From positions 925,066,936 through 925,130,935 of the forward strand of contig NC_056743.1 of NCBI RefSeq assembly GCF_019279795.1: a DNA stretch of 64,000 nucleotides, given 5' to 3'. This stretch comes from Protopterus annectens (lineage: Eukaryota; Chordata; Ceratodontiformes; Protopteridae). This document shows positions 32,450 to 43,178 of the stretch, one piece after another. A model generated the notes under the pieces. The model was given only the letters and a program-made list of their open reading frames with translations. It did not search any database and was not told the origin of the DNA. The number at the start of each line of letters is the position of its first letter. Positions within the stretch are counted from its first letter, which is position 1. The position numbers and the translations under genes were made by a program.

Positions 32450-33585
32450 GGAACAATAGCTTTTTATCATAATGGCTATGCTATCTGTATTATCTTGAAA
32501 TATAAATGACCTTACAGGTATAAACAAAAATGAAAGAGTTTTGATTTGTATTAAGAAATGCATAATGCAAATAGCAATGCTGTAGGAGACCATTTTTTAA
32601 AAATGAGCATGTGACTTTGACAAAGAAAGGATTTCAGGTTGGATATTCAGTGAATATCAGGGACAAAGGAAAAAAGGAGTAATGATACTGATTATTGTAG
32701 GGGCTCCAATAGTGATAGAAGAGGAAAAAAGACAATAATGGTAGATTTGATGTAGTAAGGGGCTGTTGGCAACATAGGAGGATTATGATGGCATGTAGGC
32801 ATGTATTTATATTCCACCAAAAAAGTATTACTATGGAGCTTAAATGTTTGGGAGGAATAATCAGCTTTCAGGAGGGAATATTATTTATAGGTGGAGACTG
32901 GAACTTTGGTTTGCAGTAGTGAATATATATCAGAAGGACCTAGAAGGGAAAAAAAACAAAAACAAAGGAGGGTAGATTTTTGAGAGAATTTATGAAAATA
33001 TTTGTTATGGAAGATGTGACTTCAGTACTAGGAACTTTACATATTATTCCCAGGTACAATAACTGGGCTAGACTGGATAGGTTTTATATTTCATAGGAAC
33101 ATGTACATTTGATTTAAAGTTTTGAGACATATCCAATAACTGTTTCAGATCACACACCAACAAAACCTAAGATGAAATTTCAGGGTAATGATGTAAAATG
33201 AGACACTGACACTTTCCACTTACCTGATAAAAGCAGAGGAATTTAAGGAATGGATAGTGGAATTCATTCAGCCATTATTAGAGTAGATAGAAATTTCTTC
33301 ACAAGGGCTAGCTAGTTAGTGGGATAAAATGAAAATCGAGTCTAAAAATAGAGTAGCAGTAAAAGAGAAAGAGATATGGTCAACAAGAAATAGGCATTAT
33401 TTAGAGTGGCTGGCAGAGGCTAAAGTATAGCAGAATGAGGGGGAATCTCTTTTAGAACAAGAAGAGGAGCAACTGCACAGTGCTAAACAGAAACTAAGTA
33501 GGTAGCTGAATAATATGCGCGAGTTTAGGAATTTTGTTGTTAAGGTCCTGTTTTTTGATAAATCCAGAGCATGAAAACTTTTAGC
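32450..33585 (+). pseudogene. L1/Tx1 endonuclease and linker (decayed)
   Basis: Plus-strand counterpart of 4600-3500 minus. Conserved pieces include the region near 33130 corresponding to the SDH box (TVSDHTPTKPK) and a lysine/glutamate-rich linker at 33360-33585. Frames are broken throughout. It ends at the first copy of the TSD (33576-33589). Confidence 0.65.
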
Positions 33586-33589
33586 ACAA

Positions 33590-35278
33590 GATTCTGTTGT
33601 GGTAAGAAGAGACAAAAAAAAGATAATACAAAAACTGACAAATCTGAAGCTCTGTTGTATGGATATGGATAGCAAGATATAAGCATGTAAAATGTCTTTC
33701 ACACCCATTAGTTTATACACAGGCCAGGCATGTTTCTATCAACCAAAGGAGAAGTTATGGATAGCAATTAAAAAAGAGCTGAAGGATTTTATCTGGGAGG
33801 TGAAAGCGTCAAGAGTCAAGTTGGATAATATGATTCTTCCAAATGAACAAGGCATTTTGGGATTGCCTGATTTCAAGGGGTATTTCAGAGCTACACAGTT
33901 AAGACTCCTGTACATAGCACAAGCAGTAACCTATAATTCAAAGTGGAAAGGGATGATGATGAAATGGAGGAGAAGCTCAGTAAACAAGGATAGATTGGAA
34001 TTTTGGATGCAGATCCTTAAGGAGAATAACAATAACCATGCAGAATATTGCATTCATAAAGTACCAGAAAGTATTCTAAGAACTAAGCCAACACAGGAAT
34101 GGAGAAAGGAGATTCTGTCGATAGAGATGACTGCAATTAGAGATACAGACAGTAGGCAAGAGGGGGCTAGAATTTATTGGAGAAAACTGGTAAAAGAACC
34201 AAGGTATTCGGAGCAAATAATTAGAGCGGGAAATGTAATAGTATGGGAAGAGGCCAAGAATTTATTTGAACTGCAGGATAGAGATTGCCTTCCCTATCAA
34301 GGATTGATATCAGAGTATAGCCAAAGAGAAATAAATAGGGGGATCCTAAGTGAAAGACCAGCACTGGTAGAATTTTTAGTAGAATCTGGAACAGAAACTG
34401 CTGTTAAAAAAGAATAAATAGTAGAGCATACAAAATATTGCATGATAACTATAAGAATCAATTAGAAGAGGTTGGAAAGGATTGGGAAGAGTGAATGGAC
34501 AAGCAATTAACAAAGAAACAATGGGGGATATATGTATGTATCCCAAATGTGCAACAAAGTCAAGAAGATTTAGGATCTTTGCTTGAAAGTGTTTACATAG
34601 GAATTTTGATACCCCAAGTAGACTCCGAAGAATTTTTCCTTAGGTAGACAGCAAATGTTGGCGGTGTGATGGGGAAGAAAGAGGTTATTAAGAGCATATT
34701 TCCTGGGAGTGTAATGAGTTAGCAGACTTTAAAGATACTTCAGACTGCTCTGTCAGCGATACCGGGTTAGCACTTTGATGTAACTATGGAAATTATTTTT
34801 TTGAGCTGTGATACAGAATCGAAATTGCCTTTACATAGTAAGGCATTGCTGGGTCTAATTATGGTGGCTACCAAAAAACAATTACTAAAAATGGAAATGA
34901 AAGTCCAAACCAACTTTACTAGAAGTACTGAATATAGTAACAGAGATAAAACAACCGGAATTGGGGTCTTAAGAAAAGGGTAGGAGCAAATTGCATAGGA
35001 AAAATGGGAATTGTGGGAACGATACATGCAGAGAAGGAGCGAGGTTTAAAAGAAGGCAGGATTTGAATAAGCTATGTAATGTCTGACTGACAATGACTGG
35101 ACAGATTATAAGTGATGTATAATGTTTGCAACTACAATTATGTTAATATGGATTGTGATGTATATGTAACTTTTGCAACTATAATTATGTCAGTATGGTT
35201 TGTTTTCATTTATATAAATGTATGATTTCCTGTGTCATACATGTTAATTTAATAAAGATGTTTCTTGTTAAAGAAAAC
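33590..35278 (+). mobile_element. 5'-truncated L1/Tx1 LINE inserted in the host LINE
   Basis: Begins in the RT thumb (homologous to 37061 onward) and ends in a 3' UTR with AATTTAATAAAGATG. It is flanked by AACTTTTAGCACAA (33576-33589) and AACTTTTAGCAGAA (35279-35292), a 14-bp duplication with one mismatch. The host linker reads on across the pair, so this is a target-primed insertion. Confidence 0.8.
33692..34417 (+). CDS. L1/Tx1 ORF2 C-terminal region, uninterrupted 241 codons
   Basis: The open frame holds KEKLWIAIKKELKDFIWEV, GILGLPDFKGYFRATQLRLL and a long Lys/Glu-rich tail to GTETAVKKE. It corresponds to the region after the RT palm in L1-clade ORF2 proteins. The first Met is within the original ORF2, so this is a remnant and not a stand-alone gene. 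It is the best preserved piece of this LINE family in the window and served as reference for the copies at 1190-2096 and 37080-37320. The Cys-rich end (about 34650-34720, CWRCDGEERGY) follows in a shifted frame. Confidence 0.7.
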   Translation: MSFTPISLYTGQACFYQPKEKLWIAIKKELKDFIWEVKASRVKLDNMILPNEQGILGLPDFKGYFRATQLRLLYIAQAVTYNSKWKGMMMKWRRSSVNKDRLEFWMQILKENNNNHAEYCIHKVPESILRTKPTQEWRKEILSIEMTAIRDTDSRQEGARIYWRKLVKEPRYSEQIIRAGNVIVWEEAKNLFELQDRDCLPYQGLISEYSQREINRGILSERPALVEFLVESGTETAVKKE

Positions 35279-35519
35279 AACTTTTAGCAGAAACATCAAC
35301 AGAATGAAGGAAGGGTTGGGTGCCAGAGGTAGTGAGCTTACAGCAAGAAAAATAACCACAGATCCTATAGCGGTATTAGATATATTTTAGAAATTTTATG
35401 AGAATTTGTATAAAGCAGAGAGATGTGGAAATGAAGAAAGAGCAGAAATGGAAATATTTATGAAAGACTTAATTATGTCAAGGTTAGAGGTAGATGAGGC
35501 TCAACTATTAATAGTTAAG
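35279..35519 (+). pseudogene. Host LINE linker before the RT
   Basis: Resumes the linker interrupted at 33589. Text near 35340-35420 with ARKITTDPIAVL and FYENLYKAE corresponds to the pre-RT box before the RT of L1 LINEs, in broken frame. It ends at the first copy of the TSD TAATAGTTAAG. Confidence 0.6.
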
Positions 35520-36096
35520 CCCAAGCAGACTCCAAAGAATTTTTCCTCGGGTAGATAGCAAATGTTGGAGATGGTATATGCAGAAAAAGAGGTACCTGGG
35601 AACATATAATGAGTATAATGATTTGGTAGACTTTAAAAATTCCCTAAAGAGTACTCTGTCAGTAATACTGGGCATGCAAATGAGTGTTAACTAAGGAGAT
35701 GATACAGTGTCCGAATTGCCTAGACATTGTAAGGCCTTGTTAAGTTTAATTCTGGTGGCTGCCAAAAAAGCTGTTACTAGGAAATGGAAATTAAAGGCTA
35801 AACCAACTATACTTGAAGTAGTGAGTATTGTAACAAAGATAGAGCAGGAAGTGAGAGCTTTAGAAAAGTGTAGCAGTAGATTACATAGAAAAACAGAAAC
35901 TGGAAAAATACATGCAGAAAAATGTTTTGGAAGAGGAATGGGGTTCAAGAGAAGGTAGGAACTGAGCAATTTATGCAATTCTGCCTTGACTGTATTGTAT
36001 AGAACAGTATATGCGATATAATGCTTGGAAATTTGAACTTGTTAAATGGTTTGATTACTTTTATATAAATGTAAGTTTGCCTATGTATTAAAAAAA
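35520..36096 (+). mobile_element. Second 5'-truncated L1/Tx1 LINE (3' end only)
   Basis: Homologous to 34615-35240 of the neighbouring copy: AGACTCCAAAGAATTTTTCC at 35529 parallels AGACTCCGAAGAATTTTTCC. It ends in a short A run. Flanked by TAATAGTTAAG (35509-35519) and TAATAGTTATG (36097-36107), an 11-bp duplication with one mismatch. The frame at 35707-35958 is the very end of ORF2 plus UTR and has no independent meaning. Confidence 0.78.
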
Positions 36097-36103
36097 TAAT
36101 AGT

Positions 36104-37320
36104 TATGATAGCATGGGATGAAATAAAGATGTTGATGTATAACTAATGTGGGGGAAAGTCACCAGGAACAGATGGTATCCTTAGAAGGCTGGGAGGTAGG
36201 AAGGGAGAAAGTAATAAAGGTCAGAAAGATTTTGTTTAACAGTATTTTAAAAGGAAGGGAAGCACCAAAATCTTGGATGAAAGCTGTGGTGGCTGCATTA
36301 CCTTAAGATGGTAAAGACCCAGCAGACCCAGCTTCATATAGATCTATTTCAATTTTAAAAAATGATTACAAAATGTTTATGTCTGTATTGGCTAAAAGAA
36401 TGACAAAGGTGTTGCAGAAATGGATAGCTATGGATCAGTATGTTTTTGACAACAATAATAGAACAATCATTATCCAGAAGGAAGCAGAATTTAAGAAAAT
36501 GCCTCTGTTGTTGGTGGGTCTTGATGGAGAGAAAGCTTTCTACAGAGTAAGCTGGAATTTTATGAGTAAGACAATGAAAGCATTTGCATCTGTGATACAA
36601 TAATTAGGTTAATTAGGAGAATATGTGAAGGATTGGAGGCAATAGTTAAAGTGGGAGGGTTCCTCTTTGGTTAGTTGTATTTGACCATAGGAACTAGGCA
36701 GGAGTGTCCTCTACCCCTTTGTTATTTGTGTTATATTTAGAGCCATTGTCAAAGAAAATAAGGAACTCAGAAATGCAGGGATATAACTGGCATGGTGATC
36801 AAGAAAACTCAGCTTTATTTGCAGATATTATTTTGTACATGATAAATCCAGAAAAGGACACCTCAGTTTTGTGAAACATCACGAGGCAGTTTCAAGTCTT
36901 TACAGGATATAAAATTAACAAAAGATAAAACAAAGGCTATAGCCATAAATTATGTACCCAGAAATGAATTAGATCAACAATACCCATATTTATAGGGACA
37001 TGATAAGATGAAGTATTTAGGAGTATGGATTAAAAAGGCTTCTGTGGTCACAGCAAAGTATAAACAAAAAAAAAATAATACAAAAACCTGAAAAACTCAA
37101 AGCTCTTGTTTATGGATATGGATAGTAAGATACAGATGGTGAAAATGTTTTTAGTCCCTTTCATTTTAGATATGGGTCAGGTTATCAACCAGAGTAGAAG
37201 GTAACAATAATTAATAAATAGTTGAAGGAATTTATCTGGGAGTGGAAGAGGGTAAGAGGTAAGTGGGATAAGTTGATCCTTCCAGTAGAATAAGGTGGTT
37301 TAGGATTACCTAGCCAAGCT
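36104..37320 (+). pseudogene. L1/Tx1 reverse transcriptase palm (decayed)
   Basis: Begins with GKSPGTDGI-like text near 36150, then SWMKAVVAALP, KDPADPASYRSISILKNDYK and AKRMTKVLQKWIAMDQYVFD (36373-36603). GLDGEKAFYRVSWNFM is the first catalytic Asp block (LD-EKAFD-V). Later SALFADIILYMINPEK (about 36820) is the FADD box, altered, and KYLGVWIKKASV lies near 37010. The region 35990-36933 is duplicated in inverse at 40908-41848. Confidence 0.82.
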
Positions 37321-37329
37321 ACAGTTTTC

Positions 37330-37450
37330 ACTGTGTGATACCTTAAACCTCCTGTAATAGAGGTCCATGGGATATATGCAAATCACCCCTTAAGGACATC
37401 AAATGTTTCAGCTGTATGGCTTCTGAATATCCATGACTTACTTTTTCTTT
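37330..37450. repeat. Third copy of the unnamed repeat seen at 2097-2740
   Basis: GATACCTTAAACCTCCTGTA and GGGATATATGCAAATCA followed by ATCAAATGTTTCAGC match the two copies near 2190 and 2575. Here it joins L1/Tx1 sequence to DIRS sequence. Confidence 0.65.
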
Positions 37451-37459
37451 TAAAAACTT

Positions 37460-38440
37460 AAATAGACTGAGCAGATCCAGCGTAGACCCTCACAAATGAA
37501 TGCTACACCTAGAGGTCTTCCTGCAGATGTTCCACAAGTGGGGAGCTTCAAACAGATCTGTTTGTCTCATATATAAAGAGACAACAGAAGCAGTTCTGTT
37601 CCTGGACTCTTTGCAAAAAGACCTAGAAATTAAATACATTCTTAATCCCTGGGCATGGATGTTTCTTTATGCCTTTACACCTTTTGTCTAATTTCTAAGG
37701 TTGTAAAAATGATCAAGAAGAACCTTATTAGTGACCCACTTTATACCATATAACATTGTTTCTCCCTTCTCATGCAGCTGTCCAGTGGCAAATACCAAAA
37801 CCTTCCTCAGAAAGTGGACTTGATCACACAGGGCAATAGATACTTGATTTATCCCAACAATCAAAATCTCAATCTAATTGTTTATCCAAATAGGGCTTTT
37901 GATCCCTTTTAGGCACCTTTTCTTTTGAGGATGTGCGCTTTCTTTTGAGGATGTGCGCTGTCTGTCAAATGAAGCAAGAAAACCTGCTACGAAAATATCT
38001 TAGATAGCAAATGAAAAGGTTTTTATGTTGGAGCCAAAATAAAGAATAGTACCCATCTCAAACATAGGCACCCCTGATTCTTCAGTACCTATGTCAGTTT
38101 TTCAATTCTGGGCTAATGTGCACTTCAACAAATACTCACCTCTTGACCATTTCAGATTGTCTGCCACTGGACCCCCTCATTCTTCCGTATCTAAAGTCAA
38201 AAAACTTGCACTGGGGGCGGTTGTATATCAGGCTACCAAGGGAAAAATGGCTCCTTCTTGGGTCTCATATTTTGTTTTGGGGAAGCTGTTTTTCCATTTG
38301 TACCTGCAAATAGTTCTCTAAAATTTATAACCTGGAAGACCGCACTGCTTGTGGCTTTGTCTTCTGCTGGATGCTAGGTCTAAATTGCAGGCTTTCATGT
38401 CTATCTGGCCTGTTTTGGATCTTTACTATGCACTGCAGTC
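37460..38440 (+). pseudogene. DIRS fragment: RNase H end and recombinase start
   Basis: The frame 37500-37691 has VFLQMFHKWGASNRSVCLIY and NPWAWMFLYAFTPFV, matching IFLKWGQPCCELFA and LPGLFYAYPPLPL of the young DIRS RNase H C-terminal part. Downstream text near 38090-38330 fits the recombinase N-terminus (FQFWANVHFN; LLLALSSAG near 38345). Truncated at both ends, many stops. Confidence 0.7.
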
Positions 38441-38489
38441 AATCACATTATATATATACTCAGTCATCCAAATAATTAGCCAATTAACC

Positions 38490-39523
38490 ACAATATAATT
38501 ATAAATGGTCATTCAAACCACGGGGAAATGATCCACCTAGTCTCACAATCCATGATTTCTCCTTTTTATTCAAAATATTATGCCAGCCTGTCTTAAAGCA
38601 CCTATTGCCCAATATTCTGTCAATAATTATAAATTTGAAACTAGCAAAAGTGTGTACAATCATGTGTTTATATAATGCAATCATAGAGTGTTTATTTCTA
38701 ATGTTGCTAAGATGTTCAGAAATATGTAATCTCATCGATCTAGAGGTATGACCAATGCAAAAAGCTGAACAAATACATACTGCAAGGTAAATGACCCAGT
38801 CACTACTGCAATTAGAAAAAGCATTAATAGAAAAAAAATCCGTGATGTGTTTTTACTGGTTAATTCCTTGGTTTGATAAATACATTTGCAGAACGAACTG
38901 TGCCCACACATAAAGCATCCAACTACCCTAGTGCCATCTAATGAACATTGTGACAAATGGTCAGAAGGTATAATATGTTTATAATGGCTTAAGTGGCTGC
39001 CCAAATTCTTTCCTCTACGAAAGGAAAATGAACATCTATCCCCGAATAAGTCATGCAATCTATCATTAGTCAACAAGATGTCCCAATGATGTTGCACCAA
39101 ATCCATAAACCGATATCTGTTCCTACCAAAACTCGTAGTAAATCTGATTTTGGTATTGTCATTATGATCTATGCCTTTCTTATAACTAAGTAAGTCACTG
39201 CAATGAAATTGTTGGACTTCTTCACTAGTTTTAACCAACATAACTACAGGGTAACCCCGTTCCTTAAAACGCTTAATCAAATCCTGGTCAAAATGCATAT
39301 AGTCTTCTGTGTTAGAGCTGATATGATGAGCCTTCATAAATTGGGACTTCGGAATATTGCTGATGACATACTTAGGATGACAACTGGAGACATGCAATAA
39401 AGTATTTGAATGAAAGGGTTTTCTAAATATAGAAATAGCCAATGTACCGTCCTCCTGTCTCAATACATTCGCATCCAAAAAGGGAATAGATGATGGATCA
39501 CAATTGGCAGTAAATCTAATACC
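38490..39523 (-). pseudogene. Older Penelope-like element, 3' half (thumb and GIY-YIG)
   Basis: The minus frame 39538-38732 starts GIRFTANCDPSSIPFLDANV, passes IFRKPFHSNTLLHVSSCHP (RT thumb), RFKERGYPVVMLV, FTTSFGRNRYRFMDLVQHHW and FSFRRGKNLGSHLSHYKH. After a frame change near 38845 the text WVIYLAVCICSAFCIGHTSR and SEHLSNI gives the GIY-YIG core (IYL and CIG), and EKSWIVRLGGSFPRGLN its C-terminal Glu region. The 5' half of the same element is at 44563-45420; the compound insertion 39524-44562 splits it. Confidence 0.88.
39509..39523. repeat. 15-bp TSD, left copy
   Basis: AGTAAATCTAATACC, identical to 44563-44577. Both lie in the same codon context (GIRFT) of the older PLE, which confirms that one target was duplicated. 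Confidence 0.95.
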
Positions 39524-40904
39524 GTCAAAAACACACAATAGTCTCAGAAACGCTAGACTTTTAATGAAGCTTTCGGGCTCTCAACCCTTCATCAGCATAC
39601 ATAGTTCTCATTACTTCACATTTAAATAGAGGGAACAATTAAAAACACATGACCAAACCAACCAATAAAATTCAGAAAATCATCCCATATACTTCATTGT
39701 AAAAAAACAATTATTAAGCAATGTAACAATTTTAAAAACAGTATTTTACATCAAAACATAATTTGTCATCTCATCACAAAACTACAAATATACTAATATA
39801 ACTTATTATAAGTTATTCATTTGTCGCATTAGTAATACAGGTTTTATACTGGTAGCATTATTTAAACCAGGAGTGGTATCTGCTTGTAACCTAATTATCC
39901 ACTCTAACTCCCTTAATTCCAAAAGGTTGTTGACATCACCCCCCCTCATACCCACTTGTACTATATCAATACATCTAAATTTGAAACTGTGTGTGTTAAA
40001 TTCTAGTATATGTTTATATAAAGCATTGGTCTGTATCTGCCTGTTTATTTCAGATCTGTGCTCTATAATGTGATCTTTAAGCCTTCGTGTAGTCTTCCCA
40101 ACATAGAACGCCTGACATAACGTACAAGTAGCAAGATACACCAGTTTCAGAGTGTTACAGTTAGCATTACAATAGAACTGAAATTTCCTATTAGTGACCG
40201 GATGCTTAAAATAACAGTCTACTTCTAAAATATCCCCACAGCATGTGCAATTATAGCATTTATAGGTACCTATTTTATTATGTGTTGGGCTTTGTTGTTT
40301 TACAAAATCCTTATAACACAGCATATTCTTTAAAGCCTGATGGTTTCTATATGCAAAACTTGGTTTAGACCCTGCTAAAAGATTAAGTTCTGGCATAGCC
40401 ATCAAAATTGGCCAGTTTTTTTCAATTAATTTACATATTTGATTTGTATAACCAGAGTATGTGGTTATATATCTTATAGTTGTATCTTTCCTTATTGTAG
40501 ATGTAGATAATTCGTATTCATCATTCATCATACCGCTCGAAAATATCGGTTTATAATCATTATTTCTACCCTGTGTCACCAATTCAATATTTCTATTAAT
40601 AAGGTGTTCTGCATATCCACTTTTCATAAATTCTATTTTCATAACTGCTATCTCATTCATATATACTTGTTCTTCTGTTGTTAGCCTACTCACTCTAATT
40701 AACTGCGACTTCATTATGCCCTTGAATACATGTGGTGGGTGCATACTAGTACTTTCTAAGTATCTTATTGTGTGCACATCTTATTTATGCACCATTGTTT
40801 GTATTGTATTGTTCTTCTTATATAATTTTACATCCAAAAATACCATCTCACTTGATGAAAAACTTATTTTGAATCTAAAAAAACTTGTTGTATTATTAAT
40901 GTAT
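39524..40904 (-). pseudogene. 5'-truncated PLE, minus strand
   Basis: The minus frame 40777-39806 (323 aa) covers the RT thumb region after the catalytic DD box, linker with CYNCTCCGDIL, GIY-YIG core LVYLATCTLCQAFYVGKTTR and tail LEWIIRLQADTTPGLNNATS. One upstream codon is a stop (TAA at 40783-40781) where the plus-strand copy has AAA. The 3' UTR, 39806 to 39524 on this strand, contains the GATGAAGGGTTGAGAGCCCG motif. Homology to the plus copy begins at ACATTAATAATAC, so it is truncated just after the DD box. Its homopolymer near 40877 has 7 T on this strand. Confidence 0.9.
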
Positions 40905-40907
40905 GTA

Positions 40908-41848
40908 TTGTTTTATCTTTTGTTAATTTTATATCCTGTAAAGACTTGAAACTGCCTCGTGATGTTTCACAAAACTGAGGTGTCCTTTTCTGGATTTATC
41001 ATGTACAAAATAATATCTGCAAATAAAGCTGAGTTTTCTTGATCACCATGCCAGTTATATCCCTGCATTTCTGAGTTCCTTATTTTCTTTGACAATGGCT
41101 CTAAATATAACACAAATAACAAAGGGGTAGAGGACACTCCTGCCTAGTTCCTATGGTCAAATACAACTAACCAAAGAGGGACCCTCCCACTTTAACCATT
41201 GCCTCCAATCCTTCACATATTCTCCCAATTAACCTAATTATTGTATCACAGATGCAAATGCTTTCATTGTCCTACTCATAAAATTCCAGCTTACTCTGTA
41301 GAATGCTTTCTCTCCATCAAGACCCACCAACAACAGAGGCATTTTCTTAAATTCTGCTTCCTTCTGGATCATGATTGTTCTATTATTGTTGTCAAAAACA
41401 TACTGATCCATAGCTATCCATTTCTGCAACACCTTTGTCATTCTTTTAGCCAATACAGGCATAAACATTTTGTAATCATTTTTTAAAATTGAAATAGATC
41501 TATATGAAGCTGGGTCTGCTGGGTCTTTACCATCTTAAGGTAATGCAGCCACCACAGCTTTCATCCAAGATTTTGGTGCTTCCCTTCCTTTTAAAATACT
41601 GTTAAACAAAATCTTTCAGACCTTTATTACTTTCTCCCTTCCTACCTCCCAGCCTTTTAAGGATACCATCTGTTCCTGGAGACTTTCCCCCACATTAGTT
41701 ATACATCAACATCTTTATTTCATCCCATGCTATCGTAACTATTATTTTTTTAATACATAGGCAAACTTACATTTATATAAAAGTAATCAAACTATTTAAC
41801 AAGTTCAAATTTCCAAGCATTATATCGCATATACTGTTCTATACAGTC
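40908..41848 (-). repeat. Inverted near-identical copy of 35990-36933 (chimeric LINE segment)
   Basis: Read on the minus strand it reproduces the plus-strand interval including the A run, the TSD TAATAGTTA-G of the LINE inserted at 35520-36096, the pre-RT text, and the frame AKRMTKVLQKWIAMDQYVFD (three differences seen in 76 codons). One 5-bp unit (AATAC) is missing at its distal end. Because it carries a junction private to the locus 36 kb in this window, it most simply derives from there. Confidence 0.92.
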
Positions 41849-41936
41849 CAGTATCTACGATAGGAGAGCAACTCCAACAGCAAGGGGCAAAGGGGAAGTT
41901 CAACAGCCCAAAGAAAAGCAACAAGGTACCACGCAG

Positions 41937-43178
41937 ATGAATGAAATTATAGTGATGAGAGAAGGTACTGTAAATTTAACGCAATGTATTCTTTCAAATG
42001 AACATTACAAAGTATTAAGCAAGGGTCTTAAATTTATTCCCTTTGATATGGACAACGTTGTAAATGCTATCATTGACCTGAAGTTATTTGCTAGAAGTTT
42101 AATGTTAAGGTTAATATTTAAAAACTCTGTCACAAGTAATTCTGGTTGTAAAAAATCTAGTTTATTTATTCCTCAACTAGTTCCTGTTATTTTGGCATTC
42201 ACCAATATTGTTGAATTGGAGCTAAGGTCTCTGTTTTCTGAAAGGTGTTGTGCTATAAAGAATTATAATTTAACTTACAATGAGTATCAAGCTCTTATAC
42301 ATTTAAAGAAAAACAAGGATATAATTATTAAACAGGCCGATAAGGGTGGGGCGACTGTCCTTATGGACAGAGGTTATTATATGAATAAATTCAGTACTTT
42401 TCTTTCTGATACTAATACATTCAAAAAAGTGACCCTTCTTGAAGTTAAAAATCATATAACACAAGTGAATATGGTTATCTATGATATGCAGTTGAATAAT
42501 GACATCTCAATAGACTTGTTTAATTATTTCTCTACTCCATGTCCTAAAATTCCACAAATATATGGAATACCGAAGATACACAAATCTCTGGACGATCCAC
42601 CACTGAGACCCATAGTCTCAGGTAAAGGGTGGATAACTGAACCTATATCTAAATATTTACAAACAATATTGGCTGATATGTTACCTAAGTGCGAAAGTAT
42701 AATAAAAGACAGTACACACTTTTTGAAAAAATTAAATGCATGGTATAGTAATGTTTCTAATGACTATATTTTTGTAACTTTGGATATAGAATCTCTATTT
42801 ACTGTTATTCCCATTGATTATGGTGTAGAAGCAATAAGGAGATTATTATTGTGTAATTCGACTAAACAACCATGTGAAGTAGAGAATATATGTTTACTTT
42901 TACATTTGGTATTAACAAATAACATCTTTATTTTTGATGACATCCCATATAAACAGTTAACAGGAGTGGCTATGGGGACATCTGTTGCTAACACCTTTGC
43001 GAATTTGGTATTGTTTCACTGGGAGAAAGAATATATCTTAAATCATAGTAATGTACTGAACAGGCATGTGAAAAGTTATGTCAGATTTGTAGATGATTGT
43101 TTTTTTATATGGGATGGCACGGAAGAAGAACTCCATGCATTTACTAGATACATTAATAATACAACAAGTTTTTTTTAG
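41937..43178 (+). CDS. PLE reverse transcriptase (ends at a T8 frameshift)
   Basis: 413 codons from the ATG at 41937. Blocks: YQALIHLKKNKDIIIKQADK (N-terminal PLE RT box with ADKGGATV), IPQIYGIPKIHK and PPLRPIVSGKG, FVTLDIESLFTVIP (first catalytic Asp), YKQLTGVAMGTSVANTFANL and SYVRFVDDCFFIWDGT (catalytic DD), then RYINNTT. The stop at 43176-43178 follows T8 (43169-43176). The minus copy has T7 at the same place and reads on into the downstream frame, so this is a one-base expansion, either a real mutation or a sequence error. The RT would use its own RNA as template at a nicked target. Confidence 0.9.
   Translation: MNEIIVMREGTVNLTQCILSNEHYKVLSKGLKFIPFDMDNVVNAIIDLKLFARSLMLRLIFKNSVTSNSGCKKSSLFIPQLVPVILAFTNIVELELRSLFSERCCAIKNYNLTYNEYQALIHLKKNKDIIIKQADKGGATVLMDRGYYMNKFSTFLSDTNTFKKVTLLEVKNHITQVNMVIYDMQLNNDISIDLFNYFSTPCPKIPQIYGIPKIHKSLDDPPLRPIVSGKGWITEPISKYLQTILADMLPKCESIIKDSTHFLKKLNAWYSNVSNDYIFVTLDIESLFTVIPIDYGVEAIRRLLLCNSTKQPCEVENICLLLHLVLTNNIFIFDDIPYKQLTGVAMGTSVANTFANLVLFHWEKEYILNHSNVLNRHVKSYVRFVDDCFFIWDGTEEELHAFTRYINNTTSFF

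Larger units (their letters stand above)
32290..37330 (+). mobile_element. L1/Tx1-like LINE host copy with two nested LINE insertions
   Basis: This copy is colinear with the minus-strand LINE at 1185-4740: 32290-32600 matches the pre-endonuclease region, 32450-33200 the endonuclease and 33210-33585 the linker. The linker resumes at 35279, and RT text runs 36104-37320. Two 5'-truncated LINE 3' ends of the same family interrupt it at 33590-35278 and 35520-36096, each bounded by a short TSD. The host is truncated near 37330 by another repeat. No ORF is intact. Confidence 0.8.

Noticed and set aside
32303-32593. Minus-strand open frame of 96 codons
   Set aside because: It is antisense to the LINE endonuclease region. 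The same antisense frame recurs at 4435-4740 only because the LINEs are homologous.
43169-43178. Programmed -1/+1 frameshift at the T-run of the PLE
   Set aside because: The sibling copy has T7 and reads through without a shift, so a plain indel is the simpler explanation.
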